Below are positions 17,184-25,437 of a stretch of DNA of 64,000 nucleotides, piece by piece. Each line of letters begins with the position of its first letter. Position 1 is the stretch's first letter. The notes under the pieces are model-generated. The model was not told the DNA's origin, did not search any database, and saw nothing but the letters and a program-made list of their open reading frames with translations. The position numbers were made by a program, and so were the translations under genes. Source of the stretch: Paenibacillus phyllosphaerae (GTDB taxonomy: Bacteria > Bacillota > Bacilli > Paenibacillales > Paenibacillaceae); the NCBI RefSeq assembly GCF_014192105.1, contig NZ_JACHXK010000005.1, positions 188,804 through 252,803 of the forward strand, written 5' to 3'.

Positions 17184-17693
17184 ATGAACGAATCACTCAG
17201 TCAAGCATTGAACGACCAGATGAACTTCGAATTCTATTCCGCTCATGTTTATCTGGCCATGGCCGCCTACTGTTCCGGCGAAAGCCTCGACGGTTTTGCA
17301 AACTTCTTTATCGTCCAAGCGGAAGAAGAACGGTTTCACGCCATGAAAATTTATAAATTCCTGAACGACCGCGGCAGACGCGCCACGCTGGCCGGCATGG
17401 AGACGCCGCAGAACGAATACGGCTCGATCCTCGAAGTATTCGAGCATGCGTTCGAGCATGAGAAGATCGTAACGAGCCGGATCTACCATCTGTCCGACCT
17501 TGCGCTGAACGACCGCGAACATGCGACGATGCAATTCCTCAAATGGTTCATCGACGAGCAAGTCGAGGAAGAGGCGATGTTCGACAGCATCATTAACAAG
17601 CTGAAGCGGATCGAGAAGGACAGCAACGCGTTCTACATGCTCGACAACGAGTTCCTGCAGCGCTCCTTCACGCCTCCGGATGCTAAAGAATAA
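17184..17693 (+). CDS. ftnA: Ferritin (169 aa)
   Basis: Iron-storage ferritin with the four-helix diiron pattern: LNDQMNFEFYSAHVYLAMAA, QAEEERFHAMKIYKFL (ExxH) and FIDEQVEEEAMFDSII. It oxidises and stores Fe as a 24-mer. The start at 17184 (MNESLSQALNDQ) matches the family and has GGAAAGG upstream; a GTG at 17172 is less likely. A plausible promoter is TTGGCT-N16-TATTAT near 17042-17069. Neighbours are the Fur-boxed DUF1450 gene and the flavohemoglobin. Confidence 0.94.
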   Translation: MNESLSQALNDQMNFEFYSAHVYLAMAAYCSGESLDGFANFFIVQAEEERFHAMKIYKFLNDRGRRATLAGMETPQNEYGSILEVFEHAFEHEKIVTSRIYHLSDLALNDREHATMQFLKWFIDEQVEEEAMFDSIINKLKRIEKDSNAFYMLDNEFLQRSFTPPDAKE

Positions 17694-17722
17694 CAGCGGA
17701 CAAGCTTAACGCCTGTCTGCTG

Positions 17723-17752
17723 AAGACGATCCTCAGCGGGTCGTCTTTTTTA
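17723..17752 (+). terminator. Ferritin terminator
   Basis: AAGACGA and TCGTCTT arms with a short GC inner stem and a T run. Confidence 0.8.
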
Positions 17753-17800
17753 TAACCCCGAATTTATATCGCATTCCGACACAAATCCTTCGTATTCTGT

Positions 17801-17816
17801 GTGACTGAAGTCACAT
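17801..17816. promoter_or_regulatory. Crp/Fnr-type operator upstream of hmp
   Basis: TGTGACTGAAGTCACA fits TGTGA-N6-TCACA exactly. With TACAAT at 17838-17843 as -10, the transcription start is about 17850 and the site is centred at -41.5, as for the site at 7286. Confidence 0.75.
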
Positions 17817-17885
17817 TGCAAAGGCAGACGCAGCGCTTACAATAAAGGCATCCATTACACAGGCGTTTAAGAAAGGGTGTTCCTT

Positions 17886-19100
17886 ATGCTGCAAGCATCC
17901 ACGATTGCCATTATCAAATCCACGGTGCCGGTCCTCGAAGTACACGGCACAGCCATCACGACACGGTTCTATCAGCTGCTCTTCACCAATCATCCGGAAC
18001 TGCTGAACCTCTTCAACCATGCCAACCAGAAGCAAGGCCGCCAACAGGCAGCGCTTGCGAACGCGGTCTATGCCGCCGCCCTTCATATCGACCGGCTCGA
18101 AGCCATTCTGCCCGCCGTCAAACAAATCGCCCACAAGCACCGCAGTCTCGGCATCACGGCGGAGCAGTATCCGATCGTCGGCACCTACCTGCTGAAGGCC
18201 ATCAAGGAAGTGCTCGGCGACGCGGCAACAGATGAGATTCTGGGTGCGTGGGCCGAAGCTTACGGCATCATCGCCGACGTCTTCATCAGCGTGGAAGCGC
18301 AAATGTACGAGGCAGCCGAGCAGCAGCCTGGCGGTTGGGAAGGCTTCAAGCCGTTCAAAGTTGTGCGCCGACAAGCCGAGAGCGTCGCAATGACCTCATT
18401 CTACCTCGAGCCTGCAGACGGCTCGCGTCCGGCTGCCTTCCTGCCGGGCCAATACGTCAGCGTGAAGCTGTCCATTCCAGGTCAGCCGAATACGCATATC
18501 CGGCAGTACAGCCTCTCCGGCGCTCCGGATGCTCGCGGCTATCGGATCTCGGTCAAGCGCGAGGACGGCGGAGAGGAGCGTCCGGATGGCGTCGTCTCCA
18601 ACTATATGAACCATGACGTGACAGAGGGTGCGGAATTGCTGTTATCCGCGCCTGCGGGCGACTTCACGATTGATGCTGCAGCAGGGGAGCAGCCTGTCGT
18701 GCTCCTGAGCGGCGGCGCCGGAATCACCCCGATGGTCAGCATGCTCCATCACCTGCATAAGGCTGATCGCGAGGCGACCTTCATTCACGCGACGGCGAAT
18801 AGCGCCACGCATGCTTTCCAGGCAGAGGTGGCGTCGCTCGCGCAAGCAGGTTCGAAGCTGAAAGCCTTCTATAGCTATTCGAATCCGACCGAGCAAGACC
18901 GCGCAGACCGCCGCTTCGACAAGGAGGGACGGATCGACGCAGCTTGGCTGAAGGAGGTTATTCCGGCGCAACCGGCTGTCTACTTCCTCTGCGGCTCGCC
19001 GTCCTTCCTTCAAGAGATGTATCGCAGCCTGCAGTCGCTCGGCGTGGCAAAAGAACAGATTCATGTTGAGTTTTTCGGTCCAGCCGCAAGTCTGGAATAG
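17886..19100 (+). CDS. hmp: Flavohemoprotein, nitric oxide dioxygenase (404 aa)
   Basis: Converts NO and O2 to nitrate. Globin domain 1-145 with heme-pocket segments FYQLLFTNHPELLNLFNHAN and proximal-His region VKQIAHKHRSLGI. FAD domain with RQYSLSGAP and GVVSNYMNHDV; NAD domain with VLLSGGAGITPMVSML and YFLCGSPSFLQEM. The start at 17886 has GAAAGGG 8 nt upstream; a GTG at 17877 is less likely. A Crp/Fnr-type site sits at -41.5. A Crp/Fnr-family regulator gene converges from downstream, and an NO synthase gene lies at 60808. Confidence 0.96.
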   Translation: MLQASTIAIIKSTVPVLEVHGTAITTRFYQLLFTNHPELLNLFNHANQKQGRQQAALANAVYAAALHIDRLEAILPAVKQIAHKHRSLGITAEQYPIVGTYLLKAIKEVLGDAATDEILGAWAEAYGIIADVFISVEAQMYEAAEQQPGGWEGFKPFKVVRRQAESVAMTSFYLEPADGSRPAAFLPGQYVSVKLSIPGQPNTHIRQYSLSGAPDARGYRISVKREDGGEERPDGVVSNYMNHDVTEGAELLLSAPAGDFTIDAAAGEQPVVLLSGGAGITPMVSMLHHLHKADREATFIHATANSATHAFQAEVASLAQAGSKLKAFYSYSNPTEQDRADRRFDKEGRIDAAWLKEVIPAQPAVYFLCGSPSFLQEMYRSLQSLGVAKEQIHVEFFGPAASLE

Positions 19101-19119
19101 CTCTGAAGTAAGAAACACA

Positions 19120-19160
19120 AAAGCCGCAAGGATGAGGATATTCCCTCTCCTCGCGGCTTT
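19120..19160. terminator. Bidirectional terminator between hmp and the Crp/Fnr regulator
   Basis: AAAGCCGC and GCGGCTTT arms enclosing AGGATGAGG/CCCTCTCCT. Confidence 0.85.
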
Positions 19161-19165
19161 GTTGT

Positions 19166-19675
19166 TCAATCGGCATCCGCCGGCGCCTTCCGCAGAAGCC
19201 GGTTCACCGTCTCCCTGCGCAGGCCGAGCAGCTGGCCGATCTCCTCTTGCGTGAGCAGCTCCATCAGCGGCGCGCCCGGCACGTAGGAGGCGAACCACTG
19301 CTGGAGCCGGGCCAGCTTCTCCTTCGGCGTCAGCGCCGTCAGCTGGTCGATGCGCTGCTGCATCATTCTAAGCTTCGCCTGAAGTTCCAACGCGGCGCCT
19401 TTGTAGAGGGAAGGATCCCGCTCCATCGCCTCGTACCACTCCGCTCTCGGGATAAGCGTCACTTCGCACGGCACGAGCGCCACGGCCGTACCGTGATATT
19501 CCTTCGGACTAATTAGCGAATGGTGCGGCACCGTCTCCCCGGGAGTCAGCACGTTGAAGATCAGCGTGCTGCCATCCTCGTACCCCCGCACCACCTTGAA
19601 CAGGCCGCTGTCAATCCGGTACAACGGCCCTTCCTCGCCTTGATGAAATAAAACTTCGCCTTTATTAAGCCGCAA
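19166..19675 (-). CDS. Short Crp/Fnr-family transcriptional regulator (169 aa, TTG start)
   Basis: The beta-roll begins almost at residue 1 (LNKGEVLFHQGEEGPLYRI), so the usual N-terminal 20-40 residues are missing. An in-frame TAG lies seven codons upstream, so TTG at 19675 is the only available start; AGAGGTG precedes it. The HTH is LLTQEEIGQLLGLRRETVNR, with Arg154, Glu155 and Arg159 aligning to Crp Arg180, Glu181 and Arg185, which read TGTGA. There is only one cysteine (Cys70), so no Fnr iron-sulfur cluster is expected. It lies 21 nt downstream of the repeat-protein gene and converges on hmp. Confidence 0.85.
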   Translation of the reverse strand: MRLNKGEVLFHQGEEGPLYRIDSGLFKVVRGYEDGSTLIFNVLTPGETVPHHSLISPKEYHGTAVALVPCEVTLIPRAEWYEAMERDPSLYKGAALELQAKLRMMQQRIDQLTALTPKEKLARLQQWFASYVPGAPLMELLTQEEIGQLLGLRRETVNRLLRKAPADAD

Positions 19676-19696
19676 TGCGTATGTGCACCTCTTTCT

Positions 19697-20218
19697 CTAG
19701 TCGAACAAGCCCGTAAGCCAATCGATCGCATCTTTGGTCAGCGGAATCAAGCCAAAGCCATGTTCCCCTATGGCAACGCCGCCATAAGCCGATTCGCCAA
19801 TCGCGACAGCCCCGAGGGTATGCTCCCCGATCGCGACGGCCCCCAAGGCGTGCTCGCCAATGGCTACGGCGCCGGCAACGTATTGGCCGATCGCGACGGC
19901 TCCTGCGGCCACTTCCCCGATGGCAACCGCACCGCCCGCTAGATTCCCGATCGCTACAGCGCCAAGCCCGAGCACCCAGCTGATCGCCACCGCCCCGAGC
20001 GACAGGACGCCGACGCTGACGGCGCCGATTGAGACCAAGCCGACCGCCACGTCGCCAATCGCGATCAAGCCGACGGCCACCTTGCGTCCGCCGGCGCCTC
20101 CGGAACGAATCCGCACGACCGGGAAGCCCGTAGCCGGCCACTGGTAATCGATTTCCTGCCGATCCCCCCAATTTCCCGTATACCGGGTAAAACGCGTCAA
20201 CCGCCGCCAATCGAACAT
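19697..20218 (-). CDS. Hydrophobic decapeptide-repeat protein (173 aa), unknown function
   Basis: Not a recognised family. After an N-terminal part (MFDWRRLTRFTRYTGNWGDR), most of the protein consists of 10-residue repeats of the form GAVAIGExxx: seven clear copies and about four degenerate ones. The pentad periodicity (GAVAI, GEHAL) suggests a beta-solenoid like pentapeptide-repeat proteins, or a membrane-associated sheet (inference). The end is LTKDAIDWLTGLFD. Start 20218 has GAGAGGGTGG upstream; an ATG at 20239 is an alternative. It is probably co-transcribed with the Crp/Fnr regulator 21 nt downstream. Confidence 0.75.
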   Translation of the reverse strand: MFDWRRLTRFTRYTGNWGDRQEIDYQWPATGFPVVRIRSGGAGGRKVAVGLIAIGDVAVGLVSIGAVSVGVLSLGAVAISWVLGLGAVAIGNLAGGAVAIGEVAAGAVAIGQYVAGAVAIGEHALGAVAIGEHTLGAVAIGESAYGGVAIGEHGFGLIPLTKDAIDWLTGLFD

Positions 20219-20568
20219 GTCGCCACCCTCTCGCCCCATTATTTACCTTCATTGTACCGAATCGATTCCGTTCCCGCCATCGTCCCCGATGTGGATTCTG
20301 TCCTACGTCTGCAGACGGATGCTCGGATCGGCATGTCTGACATGCGAAGACCCCCACACCAAAACCAACGTAAAACAACAAATAAAAATGCAACACACAA
20401 TCTTAATATGAGGTTTACACCCGTTTTACATATAAAGCCTATCCTTAAGTCAGTTCCACCAGAAACCATACACAACACAGGCACAATCCACATTCCACTG
20501 CTTAATCCGCCACAACAACACACATGTACAGAAGTGGACATTCGACTTATAAGGAGGCCCTGTCCTTT
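20219..20568. other. Promoter region between repeat protein and phn cluster
   Basis: AT-richer than its surroundings. It holds a three-repeat PhoP box (20403-20430) and possible -10 sequences TATAAA (20431) or TATCCT (20440). No ORF of interest was found. Confidence 0.6.
20403..20430 (+). promoter_or_regulatory. PhoP box (three direct repeats, 11-bp period)
   Basis: TTAATA, 5 nt, TTTACA, 5 nt, TTTACA. This fits the Bacillus PhoP consensus of TT(A/T/C)A(C/T)A repeats with about 5-nt spacers, on the coding strand upstream of phnT. Confidence 0.75.
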
Positions 20569-21618
20569 ATGGGAGCGCTCACGATTGCAGGTATTCACAA
20601 ATCATTCGGGCCGTTCGAGGCACTGCGAGGCATTCAGCTGAACATCGAGCAAGGGAAATTCACCTGTCTGCTCGGACCGAGCGGCTGCGGCAAGACGACC
20701 TTGCTGCGCATTATCGCCGGACTCGAGCAGCCCGACCGCGGCACCGTCCACCTCGGCAGCCGCGACATTACGTTCCTGCCTCCGGCCAAGCGCAGCTTCG
20801 GGATCGTGTTCCAGTCCTACGCGCTGTTCCCCAATCTGACGGCGGCAGACAACATCGCTTATGGGCTGAAGGGCAAAATGCCGCGCCGCCAGATCAAGGA
20901 GAAGGTTGAGGACATGCTGCGCCTCGTCGGGCTCGAAAGCGTCGACGGCCGCTATCCGGCGCAGCTCTCCGGCGGGCAGCAGCAGCGGGTCGCATTGGCC
21001 CGCGCCATCGCCTTGTCGCCCGAGGTGCTGCTGCTCGACGAACCGCTCTCGGCGCTGGATGCGAAAGTGCGGGTCAAGCTGCGCGAGCAGCTGTGCCTGC
21101 TGCAGGAACAGCTCGGCATTACGACCATTATGGTGACCCACGATCAGGAAGAGGCGCTGACGATGGCCGATCAAGTCATCGTCATGAACGAAGGCCGGAT
21201 CGAGCAGGCCGGAACGCCGCAGGAGCTGTATGACCGCCCTCGCACGCCGTTCGTCGCCGACTTCATCGGCGCGATTAACTTCCTGCCTTCCGAGCTGGGC
21301 TCCGCTCACGTGGCGGCGATCCGTCCGGAGCATATCGCCGCTCGCGGATCGGACGACCTGCTCCCCGAGGAAGACGGTCGACTGCTGCCGGCCAAGATTC
21401 TCCATGCCGAGTTCCGCGGCTCCTACTACCGGGTCAGTCTCCAGCCCGTGCATCCCGCGGGGCAGCAATCCCCCGTGCTCGTCGACGTCTCCGCGTCGCA
21501 TGCGCAGAAGCTGGATCTCCGAAGGGATGCGGTTCTCCATCTGCAGCTGCCCGCTTCCCGGACGCTCCACTATCCGGATGCGCAACTCGCGGCGCAGCAA
21601 GGAGGACGAGGGCGATGA
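20569..21618 (+). CDS. phnT: 2-aminoethylphosphonate ABC transporter ATP-binding protein (349 aa)
   Basis: Walker A GPSGCGKTT (about 36-44), signature LSGGQQQRVALARA, Walker B LLLDEPLSALD, switch His in VTHDQEEAL, then a TOBE-like C-terminal part. It energises uptake through the fused permease. Assignment to 2-aminoethylphosphonate rests on position ahead of phnX and phnW. Start 20569 has AAGGAGG 11 nt upstream; an upstream in-frame ATG at 20524 is unlikely. Its end overlaps the permease start (ATGA). Probably induced by phosphate starvation through the PhoP box. Confidence 0.88.
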   Translation: MGALTIAGIHKSFGPFEALRGIQLNIEQGKFTCLLGPSGCGKTTLLRIIAGLEQPDRGTVHLGSRDITFLPPAKRSFGIVFQSYALFPNLTAADNIAYGLKGKMPRRQIKEKVEDMLRLVGLESVDGRYPAQLSGGQQQRVALARAIALSPEVLLLDEPLSALDAKVRVKLREQLCLLQEQLGITTIMVTHDQEEALTMADQVIVMNEGRIEQAGTPQELYDRPRTPFVADFIGAINFLPSELGSAHVAAIRPEHIAARGSDDLLPEEDGRLLPAKILHAEFRGSYYRVSLQPVHPAGQQSPVLVDVSASHAQKLDLRRDAVLHLQLPASRTLHYPDAQLAAQQGGRGR

Positions 21619-23378
21619 AGCTGGAATCCGAGACGACAGCCCTGCCTTCATCGTTGCCGGGCGAGCGCCCTGTTCTGTACCGGGCCAAACGAAGGTTCCG
21701 TTGGGGGCGGGCGGAGTGGATTCAAGCGATCAGCCTGCTGCTCCTGCTGCTGGTCATGATGATGCTGATCGTGCTGCCGCTGCTGGCCTTGTTCCGGCAA
21801 GCGTTCGTGAACATGGACGGCAGCTTCGCCGGACTTACCTTCTTCCGGACCTATCTGGAGTCGCCTGCCCTGCTGCAGTCGATGCGCAATACGGTATTCG
21901 TCTCGTTCATGACGACGATCATCGCCGTTCCGCTCGCCTTCTTGCTCGCTTATGCGCTGGCGCGCACGAACATCCGCGGGAAGTCGCTCTATAAGGCGGC
22001 CGCGCTGCTGCCGCTCTTCGCGCCTACGATGATGCACGGCATCGGCCTGGTCTATCTGTTCGGGCATCAAGGCATAATCTCCACCGGATTCTTCGGCTGG
22101 CTGCCGTTCGAGATGCGCATCCCGCTGTACGGGAAGATCGGCATCATCATCTCGGAGGTCATCTATACGTTCCCGCAGGCGTTCCTCATCCTGTCCGCCG
22201 CGCTCTCGATCAGCGACTACCGGCTGTACGAAGCAGCCGAGACGCTCGGCGCCGGCAAGCTGCGGAAGCTCGTCACGGTGACGCTGCCTTCGATCAAATA
22301 CGGGCTGATCAGCGCGGTCATCGTCTGCGCGACGCTCAGCTTCACCGACTTCGGCGCGCCGAAGGTCGTGGGCGGACAATACAATGTGCTGGCGACCGAC
22401 ATGTTCAAGCAGGTCATCGGCCAGCAGAATATGGCGCTCGGCGCCGTCGTCAGCATCATGCTGTCGATCCCGGCGGTCGTCGCCTTCATCATCGACCGGG
22501 TCATCACGCGCAAGCAACAGGCTTACATTACGTCGCGCTCCACCCCATATATGGTGAAGCCAAGCCGTATCCGCGATGCTTGGGCCCATGGCTATGCCTC
22601 GTTCGTCGCGCTTGCGATGCTGCTTCTGCTGGGCGCAGTCGTTATCGCTTCGCTCATCAAGGTATGGCCGTACAACTTGACCTTTACGCTTAGCAAATAC
22701 AACTTCACCGATGCGGCTGCCGGCGGTCTTGCGCCATTCTGGAACAGCGTGAAGATGGCGTTGTGGACGGCGCTTGCAGGCACATGCCTGACCTTCATGT
22801 CCGCCTATTTGATTGAGCATATGCGCGTGCTTCGCGCGGTTCGGCAAGCAAGTTACTTCCTGTCGATCATTCCGCTCGCGCTGCCGGGGCTGGCGATCGG
22901 CCTGGCGTACATCTTCTTTTTCAACGATCCGGCGAACCCGCTTCACCCGATCTACGGGACCATGGTCATTCTCGTGCTGGCGAATGTCGCCCACTTCTAC
23001 TCGGTGCCGTTCATGACCGCGACGACGTCGCTGAAGATGATGGACCGGGAGTTCAGCAGCGTCTCCGCCTCGATGAACGTGTCGTGGCTGCGATTCTTCA
23101 CCCGCATTACGGTGCCGTTATCGCTGCCGGCGATTCTGGAGATGGCCGTCTACTTCTTCGTCAATGCGATGGTCACCGTCTCGGCCGTCATCTTCCTGTA
23201 CGGCGCCGATCTGAAGCTCGCTTCGGTCGCGATCGTCAGCATGGATGACGCCGGAGATACGGCCAAGGCCGCGGCGATGTCCGTCTTGATCGTCGGGGCG
23301 AACCTGCTCGTAAGACTAGCCTATGAGGGACTGTCCGCCGTCATTCGGAAGAAAACGTCCGCGTGGCGAACCCGCTAG
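21615..23378 (+). CDS. Fused two-domain ABC transporter permease, phosphonate type (587 aa)
   Basis: About twelve transmembrane helices in two binding-protein-dependent permease domains. Each domain has its EAA loop: EAAETLGAGKLRKLVTVTLP in the first and ASMNVSWLRFFTRITVPLSL in the second. In Salmonella the equivalent PhnU and PhnV are separate; here one chain carries both, as in iron-type FbpB permeases. Start overlaps phnT by 4 nt, so translation is coupled. It passes 2-aminoethylphosphonate delivered by the binding protein encoded at 27667 (inference from context). Confidence 0.87.
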   Translation: MKLESETTALPSSLPGERPVLYRAKRRFRWGRAEWIQAISLLLLLLVMMMLIVLPLLALFRQAFVNMDGSFAGLTFFRTYLESPALLQSMRNTVFVSFMTTIIAVPLAFLLAYALARTNIRGKSLYKAAALLPLFAPTMMHGIGLVYLFGHQGIISTGFFGWLPFEMRIPLYGKIGIIISEVIYTFPQAFLILSAALSISDYRLYEAAETLGAGKLRKLVTVTLPSIKYGLISAVIVCATLSFTDFGAPKVVGGQYNVLATDMFKQVIGQQNMALGAVVSIMLSIPAVVAFIIDRVITRKQQAYITSRSTPYMVKPSRIRDAWAHGYASFVALAMLLLLGAVVIASLIKVWPYNLTFTLSKYNFTDAAAGGLAPFWNSVKMALWTALAGTCLTFMSAYLIEHMRVLRAVRQASYFLSIIPLALPGLAIGLAYIFFFNDPANPLHPIYGTMVILVLANVAHFYSVPFMTATTSLKMMDREFSSVSASMNVSWLRFFTRITVPLSLPAILEMAVYFFVNAMVTVSAVIFLYGADLKLASVAIVSMDDAGDTAKAAAMSVLIVGANLLVRLAYEGLSAVIRKKTSAWRTR

Positions 23379-23430
23379 TATCCGATACACGCCGATTACG
23401 AAAATCACTACCCTCAAGGAGGAATTGACA

Positions 23431-24228
23431 ATGATTAAAGCTGTTATGTTGGACTGGGCCGGCACGATGGTCGATTACGGAAGTTTCGCGCCGGTGGCAG
23501 CGTTCCGCCGCGTATTCGCGCAGCGGGGGATCGACGTAGCCGACGCCGATATCAGGAGGCCTATGGGCCGGATGAAGATCGACCATCTGCGCGATATTTG
23601 CCATGCGCCTGCCGTGCAAGACGCTTGGATCGCCAAGTATGGCGCGCCGGCCAATGAGGCCGACGTTCAGTCGCTCTATGAAGCGTTCGAGCCGACGTTG
23701 CTCGCCATCGTCCACGAATACGCCGAACCGGTACCGGGCGCGCTTGCGCTTGTCGAACGTCTGCGTGCATCAGGCATCAAGATCGGCACGACGACCGGTT
23801 ATACGCGCCCGATGATGGACCTTCTGATGCCTGCGGCAGCCAAGCAAGGCTATGCGCCGGATAGCACCGTTACTCCGGACGAAGTGGCCGGCGGCCGACC
23901 GCATCCTTGGATGTTGGGTCGCAATGCCGAGCTGCTCGGCGTCTATCCGGCGCGCCATATCGTCAAATGCGGCGACACCGAAGCCGATATGCGCGAAGGC
24001 CGCAATGCCGGCGCTTGGACGGTCGGCGTCGTGTTCGGCGGCAATGAACTGGGACTGTCGGAGGCGGAGACGGCCGCCCTGCCTGAAGAAGAGCGTCAGC
24101 GGCGCTATGACGAAGTCGCAGGCCGTCTGTTCGCGGCCGGCGCGCACTATGTGATTCCAGAGATCGGCAAGCTGGACAGCTTATTTACGGACATTGAATC
24201 CAAATTGAATCAGGGGGAGCAGCCATGA
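23431..24228 (+). CDS. phnX: Phosphonoacetaldehyde hydrolase (265 aa)
   Basis: HAD-family phosphonatase that cleaves phosphonoacetaldehyde to acetaldehyde and phosphate. The nucleophile is Asp8 in [12 protein letters not shown]; the Schiff-base lysine is Lys49 in [11 protein letters not shown]; later HAD motifs are [17 protein letters not shown] and [12 protein letters not shown]. The start at 23431 has AAGGAGG upstream and gives the family length; earlier in-frame starts overlap the permease. It overlaps phnW by 4 nt. Confidence 0.95.
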   Translation: MIKAVMLDWAGTMVDYGSFAPVAAFRRVFAQRGIDVADADIRRPMGRMKIDHLRDICHAPAVQDAWIAKYGAPANEADVQSLYEAFEPTLLAIVHEYAEPVPGALALVERLRASGIKIGTTTGYTRPMMDLLMPAAAKQGYAPDSTVTPDEVAGGRPHPWMLGRNAELLGVYPARHIVKCGDTEADMREGRNAGAWTVGVVFGGNELGLSEAETAALPEEERQRRYDEVAGRLFAAGAHYVIPEIGKLDSLFTDIESKLNQGEQP

Positions 24229-25376
24229 ATCAGCCTGTGAAGGAAGTCATCAACGGGAACGGACCGACGCCGGGCACAGAGGGCAATCCTTATCTGCTGC
24301 TGACGCCGGGCCCGCTCAGCACGACCCGGGCGGTGCGCGAAGCGATGCTGCGCGATTGGTGCACGTGGGACCGCGAATACAATGAGCTGGTCCAGTCGAT
24401 TCGCACCCGGCTGGTCGCGCTCGCGGCTCCCGGATCTCAGGCCGGCTATACCGCCATCCTGATGCAGGGCAGCGGCACGTTCAGCGTGGAAGCCGCGATC
24501 GGCACGGCGCTGCCGCGCAGCGGCGGCAAGCTCGCCGTACTTACCAACGGCGCGTACGGAGACCGGATCGCGCAGATCGCCGAATGTCTGGCGATCGATC
24601 ACGTGGAGGTGCCGTTCGGCGAGGTTGCGCAAGCGGACCCGCTCGTACTTGATCGCATCCTGTCCGATGATCCGGCGATTACGCATGTCGCGCTGGTCCA
24701 TTGCGAGACGACGACCGGCATTTTGAATCCGCTCGCCGAACTTGCTGAGGTCGTGCGCGCGCATAAGCGCGTCTTGATCGTCGATGCCATGAGCAGCTTC
24801 GGCGGCATCCCCATCGACATGGAGGCGCTCGGCATCGACTGGCTGATCAGCAGCAGCAACAAATGCATCCAAGGCGTGCCCGGTTTCGGCTTCGTGCTCG
24901 CGCGCCGCGAAGCGCTTGAGGGATGCGCCGGCCATGCCCGCTCCCTGTCGCTCGATCTGTATGATCAATGGCTGACGATGGAGCAATACGGAGGCAAGTG
25001 GCGCTATACCTCTCCGACCCATGTCGTTCGCGCTTTCGATCAGGCGCTCTCGGAACTTGAGCAAGAGGGAGGCATCGCCGCCCGCCATGCACGCTACACC
25101 GAGAATCAGCGCGTCCTTGCGGAGGGTATGGCCGAGGCCGGCTTCACGCCGCTCCTGCCAGCGGCTTGGCAGTCGCCGATTATTACCGCCTTCCGTTACC
25201 CGGAGGACCGGGGCTTCGTATTCGCCAACTTCTATGAAGCGCTGAAGCGGGAAGGCTTCGTCATCTATCCGGGCAAAATTTCCGCGGCGGATACCTTCCG
25301 GATCGGCAGCATCGGCCATGTTTTCCCGGCGGATCTGGCCCGCCTGACGGAAGCCGTGCAGCGCTGCATGACCTAA
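24225..25376 (+). CDS. phnW: 2-aminoethylphosphonate-pyruvate transaminase (383 aa)
   Basis: PLP enzyme that moves the amino group of 2-aminoethylphosphonate to pyruvate, giving phosphonoacetaldehyde for PhnX. Signatures: [56 protein letters not shown], and PLP Lys213 in [15 protein letters not shown]. The start overlaps the phnX stop (ATGA). Length is slightly above the usual 365-370 because of an N-terminal extension of about 20 residues. Confidence 0.95.
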   Translation: MNQPVKEVINGNGPTPGTEGNPYLLLTPGPLSTTRAVREAMLRDWCTWDREYNELVQSIRTRLVALAAPGSQAGYTAILMQGSGTFSVEAAIGTALPRSGGKLAVLTNGAYGDRIAQIAECLAIDHVEVPFGEVAQADPLVLDRILSDDPAITHVALVHCETTTGILNPLAELAEVVRAHKRVLIVDAMSSFGGIPIDMEALGIDWLISSSNKCIQGVPGFGFVLARREALEGCAGHARSLSLDLYDQWLTMEQYGGKWRYTSPTHVVRAFDQALSELEQEGGIAARHARYTENQRVLAEGMAEAGFTPLLPAAWQSPIITAFRYPEDRGFVFANFYEALKREGFVIYPGKISAADTFRIGSIGHVFPADLARLTEAVQRCMT

Positions 25377-25437
25377 TCGGCGCACCTTAGCAAGCTTGTC
25401 ATAATTCACCCTATTCGAATGATGGAGGGAACTTATC

